Counted from the stretch's first letter, positions 26,318 through 36,683 are shown. The stretch: 64,000 nt of DNA from Olivibacter sitiensis DSM 17696 (GCF_000427965.1 NZ_ATZA01000007.1:1-64000), one strand, 5' to 3'. Notes: generated by a model not told the origin, from the letters alone. Translations and numbers: made by a program.

Positions 26318-26851
26318 ATGAAAAAATTATCCATGGACGAACTCGACCGAGTGTCCATAGAAGATTTCAAACAACAGGAAAAGCTCCCTGTAATTGTATT
26401 GCTAGACAATGTGCGCAGCCTCCATAACGTAGGCTCCGTATTTCGCACATCGGATGGGTTTGCCATTGAGCAAGTGATCCTATGTGGCATCACGGGAAGA
26501 CCTCCCCACCGCGACATAGAGAAAACGGCTCTAGGCGCCACGCAGTCAGTAGATTGGGTTTATGTGGAAGACACCAAGGCTGCCATTGAGCAAAAGCAGA
26601 AAAAGGGCTATACTATTATTGCCATAGAACAAGCATCTGGGAGTACCTACCTACATCAATTCCAGCCTTTGGCAGATGAAAAATACGTGCTGATATTTGG
26701 CAACGAGGTAAATGGCGTATCGGATGAGGTTATGCCGCTGGTAGATGCATGCATAGAAATACCGCAATTTGGCACCAAGCACTCTTTTAATGTGGTGATA
26801 TCTGCGGGCATAGTGCTTTGGGATTTTTATAGGAAGATCAAATTACAATAA
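26318..26851 (+). CDS. SPOUT-family RNA methyltransferase (TrmH-like)
   Basis: 177 residues from the ATG at 26318 (MKKLSMDELDR). SpoU domain throughout, with no N-terminal substrate domain: LLDNVRSLHNVGSVFRTSDGF, LIFGNEVNGV and IPQFGTKHSFNV are the three knot motifs. At this minimal length it resembles TrmH/TrmL-type tRNA or rRNA ribose methyltransferases. It is the second SPOUT gene within 1.5 kb, separated from the first by tRNA-Cys and a small gene; the two are diverged, not recent duplicates. Converges on gltD. Confidence 0.9.
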   Translation: MKKLSMDELDRVSIEDFKQQEKLPVIVLLDNVRSLHNVGSVFRTSDGFAIEQVILCGITGRPPHRDIEKTALGATQSVDWVYVEDTKAAIEQKQKKGYTIIAIEQASGSTYLHQFQPLADEKYVLIFGNEVNGVSDEVMPLVDACIEIPQFGTKHSFNVVISAGIVLWDFYRKIKLQ

Positions 26852-26900
26852 AGCACGCCATAACTGGAGGTTATAAACCAAAGCTATGGCACGCGTTATT

Positions 26901-28376
26901 TTAAAAATTAGCAAATTCTGCCACGGCATTCTTCGTTTCCAACACGCTATGGCCCATCAGGAATTCGTCCACCTGACGAGCGGCCTCCCTCCCTTCCGAG
27001 ATAGCCCATACCACAAGCGATTGACCGCGTCTGGCATCGCCTGCTACAAACACTTTATCGATGCTGGTTTTATAGTCCTTTTCATTGGCCAAAACATTGC
27101 CTCGCCTATCCAGTTCCACTCCTAGCTCCTTAAGGAGGCCTTCAGACTGAGGGCAGCTGAAACCCAAAGCGATAAGTGCCAGTTCACAAGGCATTTCCAA
27201 TTCGGAATCAGGATTTTCCTCAAACTTGGTAGGCCTTCCGAAATCGTCCAACTCCCAAGAAAGCTGTGTAACTTTCACCCCTTTCAGACGGCCATTTTCA
27301 TCTCCTACGAAAGCCTTTGTATTGAGGGAGTAATGCCTTTCAACTCCCTCTTCATGCGAACTGGTAATGGTGTGCAATTGTGGAAACGTAGGCCATGGCA
27401 TCGCCACAGTGCGTTCCATGGGCAACATAGGTTTCCAAGCTATTTGGCCTACGCGGATTGCCTTTTGCCGATTGGCTGTGCCAACACAGTCGGATCCGGT
27501 ATCGCCACTACCTATCACTAGCACGTGTTTTCCCGTAGCCAATATATCTTCGCCCTCTACTGGAAGACCTGCCACCCGCTTGTTTTGTTGCTTCAAATAG
27601 TCCATGGCAAAGTGCACTCCCTTGAGCTCCTTTCCAGGAATATCTAGATTTCTAGGAACCGTAGATCCCACTGCCAATATTACGGCATCGTAGGCCATAA
27701 TTTCGGCCGTTGGCACGTTCTTTCCCACTTCCGCATTGAAACGAAAAACAACGCCTTCCTCTTCCAATAGCTTTATCCGCCTTTCTATCACCCATTTCTC
27801 CAATTTAAAATCCGGGATGCCATATTGAAGCAAACCGCCAGCCTTGTCATCGCGTTCATAAACCACCACCTCATGGCCTACTCTAATCAACTGTGCCGCA
27901 GCCGCTAAGCCCGCAGGACCAGACCCCACTACTGCTATTCGTTTTCCAGTCTTGTGGAAACTGGTGTTTGCTTTTACGAAACCTTTGTTAAAGGCTATTT
28001 CAATAATATGCTTTTCTATTTCCTCTATGGTCACGGGTTTATTGTGAATACCTAGCACACAAGCCGATTCACAAGGGGCAGGACAAATCCTGCCTGTAAA
28101 TTCGGGAAAATTATTGGTAGACACCAAAATATCGTATGCCTCTTCCCATTTTGCATTGTAGACGGCTTCGTTGAACTCGGGTATCACATTACCTAAAGGA
28201 CAGCCAGAATGGCAAAATGGAATCCCACAATCCATGCACCGCGCCGATTGTTTGTTCAACTCCTCCTCGCTATATAGGTGTACAAATTCCTTATAATTCT
28301 GCACCCTTTCCTTTATCGGATCTTTTTTAGGAGTCTTTCTACTATATTTTTTAAATCCTGTTATATCTGTAGTCAT
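26901..28376 (-). CDS. gltD: Glutamate synthase small subunit
   Basis: 491 residues. The N-terminal iron-sulfur domain has CMDCGIPFCHSGCPLGN and CPAPCESACVLG. An FAD-binding Rossmann fold (VVGSGPAGLAAA, about residue 149) and an NADPH-binding fold (VIGSGDTGSDC) follow, ending in VFVAGDARRGQSLVVWAI. It passes electrons from NADPH to the large subunit for ammonium assimilation. It is encoded after gltB with an 88-base gap on the same strand, so the two form one operon. Confidence 0.96.
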   Translation of the reverse strand: MTTDITGFKKYSRKTPKKDPIKERVQNYKEFVHLYSEEELNKQSARCMDCGIPFCHSGCPLGNVIPEFNEAVYNAKWEEAYDILVSTNNFPEFTGRICPAPCESACVLGIHNKPVTIEEIEKHIIEIAFNKGFVKANTSFHKTGKRIAVVGSGPAGLAAAAQLIRVGHEVVVYERDDKAGGLLQYGIPDFKLEKWVIERRIKLLEEEGVVFRFNAEVGKNVPTAEIMAYDAVILAVGSTVPRNLDIPGKELKGVHFAMDYLKQQNKRVAGLPVEGEDILATGKHVLVIGSGDTGSDCVGTANRQKAIRVGQIAWKPMLPMERTVAMPWPTFPQLHTITSSHEEGVERHYSLNTKAFVGDENGRLKGVKVTQLSWELDDFGRPTKFEENPDSELEMPCELALIALGFSCPQSEGLLKELGVELDRRGNVLANEKDYKTSIDKVFVAGDARRGQSLVVWAISEGREAARQVDEFLMGHSVLETKNAVAEFANF

Positions 28377-28464
28377 GGCCGTGTCTCGCGTTATGTTTAT
28401 CGTACACTGGTAGTTTTGAGCGGTACGCTTTTTTTACTTTTTAACTTTTTGCTTTTTATTTTGG

Positions 28465-31400
28465 CTAGTGGATCTTTTCTTCCAACATTTTTCCTTGAAG
28501 CACCTTCTTGTACTCCTTTGGAAAGACCTTTACAAAACTGTTGCGCTCTTCTTTCCAGTTGGAAACAATGGCATAAGCCAGTTGGCTGCCGGTCAAAGCT
28601 ATATGACGCTTCAACAGGGCAATAATTTGGGTTTCATCTTCTACCGAAAGTGGATCTAGATCTACCATTTCCATATTGCATTTTTTTCGAAAATCCTTAT
28701 CCACGTCATATACCCAAGCAATACCGCCGCTCATACCTGCGCCGAAGTTTCTGCCAGTCTCACCCAAGATAAGCGCTCTACCTCCAGTCATATACTCACA
28801 ACCGTGATCACCAATACCCTCTACCACCGCGGTGGCTCCCGAATTGCGGACGGCAAAGCGCTCGCCTGCTTTTCCACGAACGAAAAGGTGTCCAGAAGTT
28901 GCTCCATATAGGGCTACATTGCCTATTATGATGTTCTCTTGTGGGGTGAGCGTGCTTTTTTCCGAAACGTAAATAGCGAGTTGCGCACCAGACAATCCTT
29001 TGCCAACATAATCGTTTGCTTCGCCTTCCAGTTCAAAGGAAAGTCCTTTTGCGGCAAAAGCCCCAAAACTCTGGCCTGCGGAACCAACGAATTTATAGTT
29101 GATCGTATTATCCGGCAAGCCCTCCGAACCGTATCGCTTAGACACCTCGTTAGAGAGCAAGGTACCTACCGTTCTATCCGTATTTTTCACTTCAAAAACA
29201 CCAAACACGGGCGTTTTATTCTCCAAAGCCGGCTTAGCTTGCTTCAGCAGCCCCCAGTCCAGTATCATGTCCATGCCGTGATCTTGCTGCTCCGTCTGAT
29301 ACAAACTTGCTCCCGTAGGGTTTGGCGCAGCATATAGAATCTGATCCAATTCCAGTTTATTCACCTTCCAGTGGTCAATGTTCTCCCTAACTTTGAGGAA
29401 TTGAGAACGTCCCACCATTTCATTGATGGATCTAAAACCTAGCTCGGCCATGATTTCACGTAATTCCTCTGCCAAGAATTTAAACAAGTTGACAATATCT
29501 TCGGGTTTTCCTGAGAAGAGCTTTCTCAATTCAGGATCTTGTGTCGCTATTCCGACCGGACAAGTATTCAAGTGGCACTTACGCATCATTACACAGCCAC
29601 CAGCTACCAGCGCTGCTGTCGCCACGCCCCATTCCTCTGCTCCCAACAATGTGGCAACCGCCAGATCCCTTCCGGTCTTCATCTGTCCATCAGCTTGCAA
29701 TACCACTCTGCTACGCAATTGGTTTTGCACCAAGGTTTGCTGTGCTTCAGCCAGACCAAGCTCCCAAGGTAATCCTGCATGCTTGATGGAACTAATGGGA
29801 GAGGCTCCAGTACCTCCATCAAATCCAGCGATCAAGATCACGTCGGCATGTGCTTTCGCTACACCAGCGGCAATGGTTCCTACCCCCGCTTTGGATACCA
29901 GCTTCACATTGATACGCGCATCCCTATTGGCATTCTTCAAATCAAAAATCAGCTGTTTCAAATCTTCGATAGAATAGATATCGTGATGGGGAGGAGGCGA
30001 TATCAACCCTACACCTGGAGTTGAATGCCTAGTTTTGGCTATCCAAGCATCTACCTTATGGCCGGGCAACTGCCCCCCTTCTCCTGGTTTTGCTCCTTGG
30101 GCCATCTTTATCTGCAATTCGTCCGCTTCCGTCAGATAATGCGAGGTCACTCCAAAGCGCGCCGATGCAATTTGTTTGATAGCAGAGCGCATAGAATCGC
30201 CGTTCGGAAGCGGTATATAACGCATTTCGTCCTCACCTCCCTCACCGGTATTGCTTTTTGCACCTATACGATTCATGGCGATTGCTAGGGTAGAATGAGC
30301 CTCATGTGAAATAGAGCCAAAAGACATGGCCCCAGTGGCAAAACGCTTTAGAATACTTTCCGCACTTTCTACCTCATCAATAGGAATGGAAGCTCGATGT
30401 TTTGCAAAATCAAGAAGACCTCGCAAGGTATACATCTTGTCCTTTTGATCGTTAACGAGATGCGCATAACGTTTATACAGCTCATAGTTACCTGTTCGAC
30501 AAGCATGCTGCAACAAATGGATCGTATCTGGATTAAAAAGGTGTACTTCGCCTCGCCGTCTCCATTGATAGATCCCCCCTTCTGGTAATAGATGGGTCCC
30601 CGTCTCATTTGCAAACCCATAACGGTGCTTGGCCAGTACTTCACGTGCTATGTCATCTAGCTGCAAACCTCCAATACGCGATACTGCACCACAAAAATAT
30701 TTGTCTACGACATTTTTATGGATACCTAACACCTCAAAGATCTGCGCGCCGCTATATGACTGGAGCGTAGAAATTCCCATCTTGGAGAAGATCTTCAAAA
30801 GGCCAGCACATACCGCGCCAACATAATTATCCGACAATTCCTGAAAACTTAGTGGCGTATCTATCACCTGCTGTTCCTTCAAGGTCCTGATGGTGGCCAA
30901 GGCCATATAAGGATTGATAGCCGTAGCTCCAAATGCTAATAAACAGGCAAAATGATGTACTTCCCAAACATCTCCAGCTTCTATAACTAGCCCCACTGCG
31001 CCCCTATAACCCGTTTTGATCAAATGGTGGTGCACTGCAGATACCGCCAATAGGGACGGGATAGCAGCATGTTGTGAATCAATTGCCCTATCGGAAAGAA
31101 TAAGCACCTCGAAGCCATCCCGTACCGCATCTTCAGCATAGCGGCAGAGCCTAGTGAGTCCGTCTTCCAAGGCGCCTGGCTCTCCGCTCGCGCGGAAATA
31201 CATTTGCAACGTTTTGGCTTGAAATATCCCGGTATCGATACTTCTAAGTTTCTCCAAATCTCTACTTGTGACAATAGGATGTTTCAGCGCTACGCAGTGG
31301 CAATGCATCTTATCTTCATCCAAAATATTCCCCGAATTGCCTATAAAGGTAGCCAAACTCATGACCAAGCGTTCCCTAATGGGATCAATGGGAGGATTGG

Positions 31401-32985
31401 TAACCTGGGCAAAATATTGCTTGAAATAGCTGCTTAAGTGTTGCGGTTGCTCGGACAAAACGGCCAAAGGCACGTCACTTCCCATTGAACCTATAGGCTC
31501 CTTGCCATCGATGGCCATAGGAGTAATAATATTCTCTACATCTTCACGCGAGTACCCGAAGATCTGCTGGTATTTGAAAACAGATTCTTTGGACAAATAA
31601 GTAAAGGTAACCCTCGGCTCGGCCAGATCGTTGATATTAATCTTATACTGCTCCAACCATTCTCCGTAGGGTTGTTTTTTTGCCAAATCGTCTTTGATTT
31701 CTACGTCGCTCAGAATTTCTCCTTTCTCCATGTCAATCAAGAAAATCTTCCCTGGCTGTTGCCTTCCCTTGGCTATGATGGTGCTTTCATCTATGGGCAA
31801 AGCGCCCGCTTCTGAAGCGACGACAACGCGGTCGTCATTGGTCACCGCATAACGCAACGGCCTTAAGCCATTACGGTCCAACATGGCGCCTATAGTATAT
31901 CCATTGGTGAAACACAATGCCGCTGGCCCATCCCACGGCTCCATGATGGTGGCGTGATACTCGTAAAATGCTTTACGCAATGGATCCATTTCTTCGTTCC
32001 CGTCCCAAGCCTCGGGCACTAGCATGAGCATGACATGAGGCAACGAACGACCGCTATGTAAAAGGAGCTCCACCACATTATCCAAGGAAGCAGAGTCCGA
32101 TTGATTGGCATCTACTACCGGCAAGAGGATATCCAGCTCCTCCTCGCTAAAATAGGGTGAAGATAGGGATCTCAGTCCTGCATAAAAACGGTTTAAATTT
32201 CCTGTTAAGGTATTGATCTCACCGTTATGAGCCACCATACGAAAAGGCTGAGCCAGTTTCCATGAAGGGTTGGTATTGGTTGAAAAACGGGAGTGTACCA
32301 AACCGAAAGCCGAAACCACGCGTTCGTCCGACAAATCGTTGTAGTAAGATCTAACTTGATAGGTAGTCAATTGCCCCTTGTACACGATTGTCTTACACGA
32401 AAGGGAGGGAATGTAGAACTGCTCAAAGGCGTTCGGTATCTGCTTGATTTTTTTTATTATTGATCTACGCAGTATGTACAACTTTCTTTCAAAATCGTCT
32501 TTGTTTTTTATTTCTTTTGGCCTTTCCACAAAAAACTGGACAATATGGGGTTCCACGCTAAGGGCCGTTGGACCTACGCCTTCTGGGGTGACCGGCACCT
32601 CTCGATATCCCAAGAACTTAAGCCCACGTTCCTCTGCCGAACGTTCTATTATTTCCTTGCTTTGCTCCCTTAACTTCTCGTCTCGTGGGAGAAAAGTCAT
32701 CCCCACACCGTAATATCCCGGTTCTCCAAGACGTATAGAAAGGGAAATACACTCTTCCCAAAGAAACTCATGTGGAATCTGAATCATTATGCCCGCTCCG
32801 TCGCCTGTTTCGGGGTCGCATCCACAAGCGCCTCGATGTTCCATATTCTCCAACATGGTAAGTGCGTCTTGCACTTGCTTATGGCTCTTTGCACCCTTTA
32901 TATTGGCCACAAAGCCCACGCCGCAAGAATCATGCTCAAAATCAGGGCGATAAAGTCCCTTACACGACATATCGTTTACACTCAT
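28465..32985 (-). CDS. gltB: Glutamate synthase large subunit
   Basis: 1506 residues. A propeptide of 20 residues precedes C21 in HDSCGVGF, the N-terminal nucleophile of the glutamine amidotransferase domain (about 21-430). The central domain, the FMN-binding synthase domain (TGEGGEDE, ASARFGV, GGTGASPI) with the 3Fe-4S ligands in CHLNTCPVG, and the C-terminal GXGXG beta-helix domain follow. It makes two glutamates from glutamine and 2-oxoglutarate. Full length, no defect. First gene of the gltBD operon; the promoter should lie in the AT-rich 33000-33060. Confidence 0.97.
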   Translation of the reverse strand: MSVNDMSCKGLYRPDFEHDSCGVGFVANIKGAKSHKQVQDALTMLENMEHRGACGCDPETGDGAGIMIQIPHEFLWEECISLSIRLGEPGYYGVGMTFLPRDEKLREQSKEIIERSAEERGLKFLGYREVPVTPEGVGPTALSVEPHIVQFFVERPKEIKNKDDFERKLYILRRSIIKKIKQIPNAFEQFYIPSLSCKTIVYKGQLTTYQVRSYYNDLSDERVVSAFGLVHSRFSTNTNPSWKLAQPFRMVAHNGEINTLTGNLNRFYAGLRSLSSPYFSEEELDILLPVVDANQSDSASLDNVVELLLHSGRSLPHVMLMLVPEAWDGNEEMDPLRKAFYEYHATIMEPWDGPAALCFTNGYTIGAMLDRNGLRPLRYAVTNDDRVVVASEAGALPIDESTIIAKGRQQPGKIFLIDMEKGEILSDVEIKDDLAKKQPYGEWLEQYKININDLAEPRVTFTYLSKESVFKYQQIFGYSREDVENIITPMAIDGKEPIGSMGSDVPLAVLSEQPQHLSSYFKQYFAQVTNPPIDPIRERLVMSLATFIGNSGNILDEDKMHCHCVALKHPIVTSRDLEKLRSIDTGIFQAKTLQMYFRASGEPGALEDGLTRLCRYAEDAVRDGFEVLILSDRAIDSQHAAIPSLLAVSAVHHHLIKTGYRGAVGLVIEAGDVWEVHHFACLLAFGATAINPYMALATIRTLKEQQVIDTPLSFQELSDNYVGAVCAGLLKIFSKMGISTLQSYSGAQIFEVLGIHKNVVDKYFCGAVSRIGGLQLDDIAREVLAKHRYGFANETGTHLLPEGGIYQWRRRGEVHLFNPDTIHLLQHACRTGNYELYKRYAHLVNDQKDKMYTLRGLLDFAKHRASIPIDEVESAESILKRFATGAMSFGSISHEAHSTLAIAMNRIGAKSNTGEGGEDEMRYIPLPNGDSMRSAIKQIASARFGVTSHYLTEADELQIKMAQGAKPGEGGQLPGHKVDAWIAKTRHSTPGVGLISPPPHHDIYSIEDLKQLIFDLKNANRDARINVKLVSKAGVGTIAAGVAKAHADVILIAGFDGGTGASPISSIKHAGLPWELGLAEAQQTLVQNQLRSRVVLQADGQMKTGRDLAVATLLGAEEWGVATAALVAGGCVMMRKCHLNTCPVGIATQDPELRKLFSGKPEDIVNLFKFLAEELREIMAELGFRSINEMVGRSQFLKVRENIDHWKVNKLELDQILYAAPNPTGASLYQTEQQDHGMDMILDWGLLKQAKPALENKTPVFGVFEVKNTDRTVGTLLSNEVSKRYGSEGLPDNTINYKFVGSAGQSFGAFAAKGLSFELEGEANDYVGKGLSGAQLAIYVSEKSTLTPQENIIIGNVALYGATSGHLFVRGKAGERFAVRNSGATAVVEGIGDHGCEYMTGGRALILGETGRNFGAGMSGGIAWVYDVDKDFRKKCNMEMVDLDPLSVEDETQIIALLKRHIALTGSQLAYAIVSNWKEERNSFVKVFPKEYKKVLQGKMLEEKIH

Positions 32986-33218
32986 TGTTGCTCGCTTAGT
33001 TAGTTTTGATTTGCTAAATTAATAAATCCAATTATATTTATTAAACATTCTAATATTTTTTTTGACAAAAAATTACCTCTCACCCTAGCTTCGACAGTGA
33101 TTTCTTCAACAGATTTCAATACAATATGCCCATTTAAAGCCTATTACTTAGCTATGCTATATAGGGAAAAAATTCCCGCTGACAATCAGCACCCTAAGCA
33201 AAACCAGTCATTTAATTG

Positions 33219-33247
33219 TTGGATAGTTGTTTTTTTTCTTACTTTTG
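33219..33247 (+). promoter_or_regulatory. Promoter of the SRP RNA
   Basis: TTG at 33219-33221, an 18-base spacer and a perfect TACTTTTG at 33240-33247 give a standard Bacteroidota promoter. The predicted start falls at about 33251, exactly where the closing stem of the SRP RNA begins. Confidence 0.75.
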
Positions 33248-33249
33248 CG

Positions 33250-33353
33250 GTGGGTAAGTCTTTTACGACCAGCTCCCCTTTAACTCCCCCAGGGTGGGAA
33301 CGCAGCAAGGGTAGAGGGTTGAGCGGTGCGATAAAAGGGGCTTGCCCATTTTT
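33250..33353 (+). ncRNA. ffs: Signal recognition particle RNA (small bacterial type)
   Basis: The conserved domain IV is visible at about 33291-33309: CAGG, then a GTG-GGAA-CGC tetraloop stem, then AGCA, the same arrangement as the Ffh-binding loop of the E. coli 4.5S RNA. Flanking strands pair inward, and the ends close with TGGGTAAG (33251-33258) against CTTGCCCA (33341-33348), extended by TTTTA against TAAAA. A run of T residues at 33349-33358 terminates it. About 100 bases, no Alu domain. It binds Ffh for co-translational membrane targeting. An open reading frame covering this region in front of the transaldolase is spurious. Confidence 0.9.
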
Positions 33354-33456
33354 TTTTCTTAATTCCCGGAAAATATCTTTCATCACAATCCATAAATCAT
33401 CCAAATTCTTTACCTTTGTTCCTCACAGAGTTAGTTTAACGCTATACAATAAGAAG

Positions 33457-34134
33457 ATGAAATTTTTTATAGACACTGCCAACCTTGCGCAAATACAAGA
33501 GGCTCAAGATTTGGGTGTTTTGGATGGGGTAACGACCAATCCCAGTTTAATGGCCAAAGAAGGCATCAGCGGCAATGAAGCTGTTATAGAGCACTATAAG
33601 GCTATTTGCAACATAGTAGACGGCGATGTCAGCGCAGAAGTTATTTCCACCGATTTTGAAAATATGGTTCAAGAGGGCCTCGCTTTGGCAAAACTAAATG
33701 ACAAAATCGTGGTAAAGGTACCTATGATAAAAGATGGTGTAAAGGCCATTAAGTATTTTAGCAGTCAGGGTATTAAGACAAACTGTACATTAGTTTTCTC
33801 CGCTGGCCAGGCCTTACTAGCGGCCAAAGCTGGTGCCACATACGTATCGCCTTTCATTGGTCGTTTGGACGACATTTCCACCAATGGTCTTGACTTGATC
33901 GAAGACATTCGCTTAATTTACGACAATTATGCTTACGAGACACAGATCCTCGCCGCGTCTGTGCGCCATACGATGCATATCCTGGAATGTGCCAAAATAG
34001 GTGCTGATGTAATGACAGGACCTTTATCTGCCATTTTATCCTTGTTAAAACATCCCTTGACAGACAGTGGTCTAGCCCAGTTCTTGGCCGACCATGCAAA
34101 GGCGGCTGAAAAGTCAGCTGTTCCAATACCTTAA
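33457..34134 (+). CDS. Transaldolase, fructose-6-phosphate aldolase-like
   Basis: 225 residues from the ATG at 33457 ([13 protein letters not shown]). [14 protein letters not shown] near residue 24, the Schiff-base lysine in KIVVKVPM (about residue 85) and the [18 protein letters not shown] segment define the short TalC/FSA-type transaldolase family. It acts in the pentose phosphate pathway or cleaves fructose 6-phosphate. The frame extends another 120 codons upstream, but that part overlaps the SRP RNA and is not protein. TACCTTTG at 33411-33418 is a plausible -7 box about 40 bases before the start. Confidence 0.93.
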   Translation: MKFFIDTANLAQIQEAQDLGVLDGVTTNPSLMAKEGISGNEAVIEHYKAICNIVDGDVSAEVISTDFENMVQEGLALAKLNDKIVVKVPMIKDGVKAIKYFSSQGIKTNCTLVFSAGQALLAAKAGATYVSPFIGRLDDISTNGLDLIEDIRLIYDNYAYETQILAASVRHTMHILECAKIGADVMTGPLSAILSLLKHPLTDSGLAQFLADHAKAAEKSAVPIP

Positions 34135-34176
34135 TTCGACACTACGGTCGTTACCGACCTCGCAAATAACGGATAT

Positions 34177-34216
34177 CCGAGGCCAAATACTATTGGTCTC
34201 GGATTCTGCTTTTTTT
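34177..34216 (+). terminator. Terminator of the transaldolase
   Basis: Stem CCGAGGCC/GGTCTCGG (one G-U pair, 10-base loop) followed by a run of seven T residues, between the transaldolase stop and the next start on the same strand. Confidence 0.75.
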
Positions 34217-34232
34217 CTAAGCTCAACGGAAT

Positions 34233-35216
34233 ATGGAAACTTTTGACATATTGATTATCGGTGGTGGCCCAATTGGACTTGCCTGTGGCATTGCTGCCAA
34301 GCAAGCTGGCCTATCTCACATTATCCTAGAGAAAGGTTGTTTAGTCAATTCCCTTTACAATTACCCTGTTAATATGACTTTCTTTTCCACCTCAGAAAAG
34401 CTTGAAATAGGTGAAACACCATTTGTAACAACTAATCCCAAGCCCAAAAGAGCAGAGGCATTGGAATATTACAGAAGGGTGCAAGACAAATTTTCGCTTA
34501 ACGTACGCCTATTTGAGGAGGTGTTAAATGTGGAAAAGAAAGAAGACGGACAATTCATCACCAAAAGCAGCAAGAGTGAATATCGGAGTAGGTTCGTAAT
34601 CGTTGCAACAGGATTTTACGACAAACCCAACCTCATGAATATTGAAGGGGAAGAGCTCTCGAAGGTAAGGCATTATTATGATGATCCACATTACTATGCC
34701 TATCAAAAGGTGGTGGTTATAGGCAGCAGTAACTCGTCGGTTGATGCCGCCTTGGAAACCTTCCGCAAAGGTGCCGAAGTGACAATGGTAATTCGTCGTG
34801 ACACTATCGGCGAGCGCGTCAAATATTGGGTTAGGCCCGATATTGAAAACCGAATTGCCGAAGGCAGCATAAAAGCCTACTTCAACAGCTGCCTCTTGGC
34901 AATCAGACCAAACGAAGTGGACATACAGACCCCCGAAGGAAGGGTAGAGACCATTGCCAATGATTTTGTGCTCGCTCTTACTGGATACCAGCCAGACTTT
35001 GCCTTTTTAGAGAAAATAGGCATTCAGCTGTCGAGCGATGATTCTCTCATACCCGCTCACAATACGGATACGATGGAGACAAACATCTCCGGACTTTATC
35101 TTGCCGGAGTAGTTTGTGGAGGTATGAACACGCACTTGTGGTTCATCGAGAACAGTCGAATACATGCCGACATCATCATGAAGCACATCAAGATTAAGGG
35201 CTTCGCTACGGCCTAG
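34233..35216 (+). CDS. YpdA-family NAD(P)-binding thiol reductase
   Basis: 327 residues, thioredoxin-reductase-like fold without a CxxC. GGGPIGLACGIAAKQAG binds FAD, and VVIGSSNSSVDAALE binds NAD(P)H. The segment NYPVNMTFFSTSEKLEIG is characteristic of YpdA, the putative bacillithiol disulfide reductase. Bacillithiol synthesis occurs in part of the Bacteroidota; no bsh gene lies in this window. It could equally reduce another low-molecular-weight disulfide. Its stop overlaps the stop of the converging DUF1080 gene by four bases. Confidence 0.85.
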   Translation: METFDILIIGGGPIGLACGIAAKQAGLSHIILEKGCLVNSLYNYPVNMTFFSTSEKLEIGETPFVTTNPKPKRAEALEYYRRVQDKFSLNVRLFEEVLNVEKKEDGQFITKSSKSEYRSRFVIVATGFYDKPNLMNIEGEELSKVRHYYDDPHYYAYQKVVVIGSSNSSVDAALETFRKGAEVTMVIRRDTIGERVKYWVRPDIENRIAEGSIKAYFNSCLLAIRPNEVDIQTPEGRVETIANDFVLALTGYQPDFAFLEKIGIQLSSDDSLIPAHNTDTMETNISGLYLAGVVCGGMNTHLWFIENSRIHADIIMKHIKIKGFATA

Positions 35217-36601
35217 CGGAGCACCTTAATCTTGATGCTTCTAAAACTCACCAAATCTCCATGGTCCTGGAGCAGGATATGCCCTTGCGCCGCCTCGCCA
35301 AAGTCTTTCCAGTCCTTATACTTACTTTTTGCCACCAACTCCCGATAAAGCTCGGAACCGCGCACATATTCCAGCACCTTAACACCATTTAGGTAATGCT
35401 CTACCCTATTGTCCGGGTATACCACTACCCTACCTTGGTTCCATTCTCCTATCTTGTGCACGAATCGCTGTTGTTTTTCTGCCTTGATGAGATCATAGAG
35501 CGATGCCAAGGTGCGGTTACCATCTCGCCCCAGCTTGGCATCCGGATGTAAGGCATCATCCAATATTTGATATTCTAGTCCGATAGCCGAGCCAGCATTT
35601 TTTTCAGAAAGTGTCACAAAATACTTCACCCCACTGTTTGCACCTGGACTAAGCTTAAATTCGAATGAAAGATCAAATGCCCCATATTGATCTTTTGTCA
35701 CGATATCACCTCCATTGGTAGATTCTTCCCCCGCGGCGGGCAATACGCTAATCGTTCCTTTGCTGATATCCCAACCTTTGCTAGGGAAGGCGTTTTTATA
35801 GGCCCCCAGCCATCCTGCCGAGCTTTTTCCGTCGAACAGCAGCTTCCAGCCGTCTTGTTCCTCATAAGCATTCAGAAAATTGGGGATATTATTGACAACA
35901 TAAATACCTGACGGAAAAGGTGTGGGCACCAGATTGGAGGTTTTGAGTTTGATATTACGAAACCAAACTCGTTTTCCTGCATCTTTTTCATTTGAAATGG
36001 CATGCACCTGCAAGCCGATGAATCCCTGTGTATCCAAGGTGTCGACTACATATGCAGCGGGAATACCATTTACCCAGGTTTTCATCTCATTTCCTATGCA
36101 TTCTATTTTAAGATGGTTGTAGCTTTCCCTCTTATAGGCCGTTGCCGCGCCGGCATTTAGTGACATTGGATACAGCCAGTCTCTACGTGCTTCATCATAT
36201 ATCCCACCGCTCCAAGCTCTTGCCGTAGGGTCTAGCTCAGCCTGACGGCCATATACTTTCCCTTTCCCATTATTTCCCGAGGGATCCAAGTGGCTCCTTA
36301 CCTGGACTCCAGAGTTGCCCGTTGGGCTTTCTATCTTCACTTCCAGTTCAAGCACAAAGTCACCGTATTCTTTTTCCGTTATAAGAAAAGTATTGCCAGT
36401 ACCTGCAACAGCAGTGCCCACGATTTCGCCATTTTCTATGTCGAATCGAGCATCACCTCCCACTATTTTCCATCCTTTCAGATCTTTTCCATTGAACAGT
36501 TTATCTTCTGTGCTTTGCGCTAAGGCAGTTAAAGCATATGACAATAACATCGTCAGCGCAACAAGCTTTGTATAATTTGGATACATTGTTTTCGTGTTCA
36601 T
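35213..36601 (-). CDS. Tandem DUF1080 (3-keto-disaccharide hydrolase-like) secreted protein
   Basis: 462 residues with a signal peptide (cleaved near ALAQ). Two DUF1080 domains occur in tandem, about residues 32-200 (LFNGKDLKGWKIVGG) and about 250-462 (LLFDGKSSAGWLGAY). The family has a concanavalin-like jelly-roll fold; members cleave 3-keto glycosides made by sugar oxidoreductases of the Gfo/Idh/MocA type. Single-domain proteins of half this length are the usual form. It is the last gene of the polysaccharide locus, 82 bases after the truncated oxidoreductase. Whether both domains are active cannot be judged. Confidence 0.88.
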   Translation of the reverse strand: MNTKTMYPNYTKLVALTMLLSYALTALAQSTEDKLFNGKDLKGWKIVGGDARFDIENGEIVGTAVAGTGNTFLITEKEYGDFVLELEVKIESPTGNSGVQVRSHLDPSGNNGKGKVYGRQAELDPTARAWSGGIYDEARRDWLYPMSLNAGAATAYKRESYNHLKIECIGNEMKTWVNGIPAAYVVDTLDTQGFIGLQVHAISNEKDAGKRVWFRNIKLKTSNLVPTPFPSGIYVVNNIPNFLNAYEEQDGWKLLFDGKSSAGWLGAYKNAFPSKGWDISKGTISVLPAAGEESTNGGDIVTKDQYGAFDLSFEFKLSPGANSGVKYFVTLSEKNAGSAIGLEYQILDDALHPDAKLGRDGNRTLASLYDLIKAEKQQRFVHKIGEWNQGRVVVYPDNRVEHYLNGVKVLEYVRGSELYRELVAKSKYKDWKDFGEAAQGHILLQDHGDLVSFRSIKIKVLR

Positions 36602-36683
36602 TCTTTCAGTATTTTATCAGTGACCGATCGTCTGCTTTGGCCTTTTCTGTATTTTTATTATCTACTATTATTTACATTATCTC

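Noticed and set aside
26850-26900. Hairpin GCCATA/TATGGC between the converging methyltransferase and gltD
   Set aside because: Only six clean pairs and no T-run; too weak to call a terminator.
33097-33456. N-terminal extension of the transaldolase
   Set aside because: The stretch contains the SRP RNA with its promoter and T-run, and transaldolases of this type start at MKFFIDTA.
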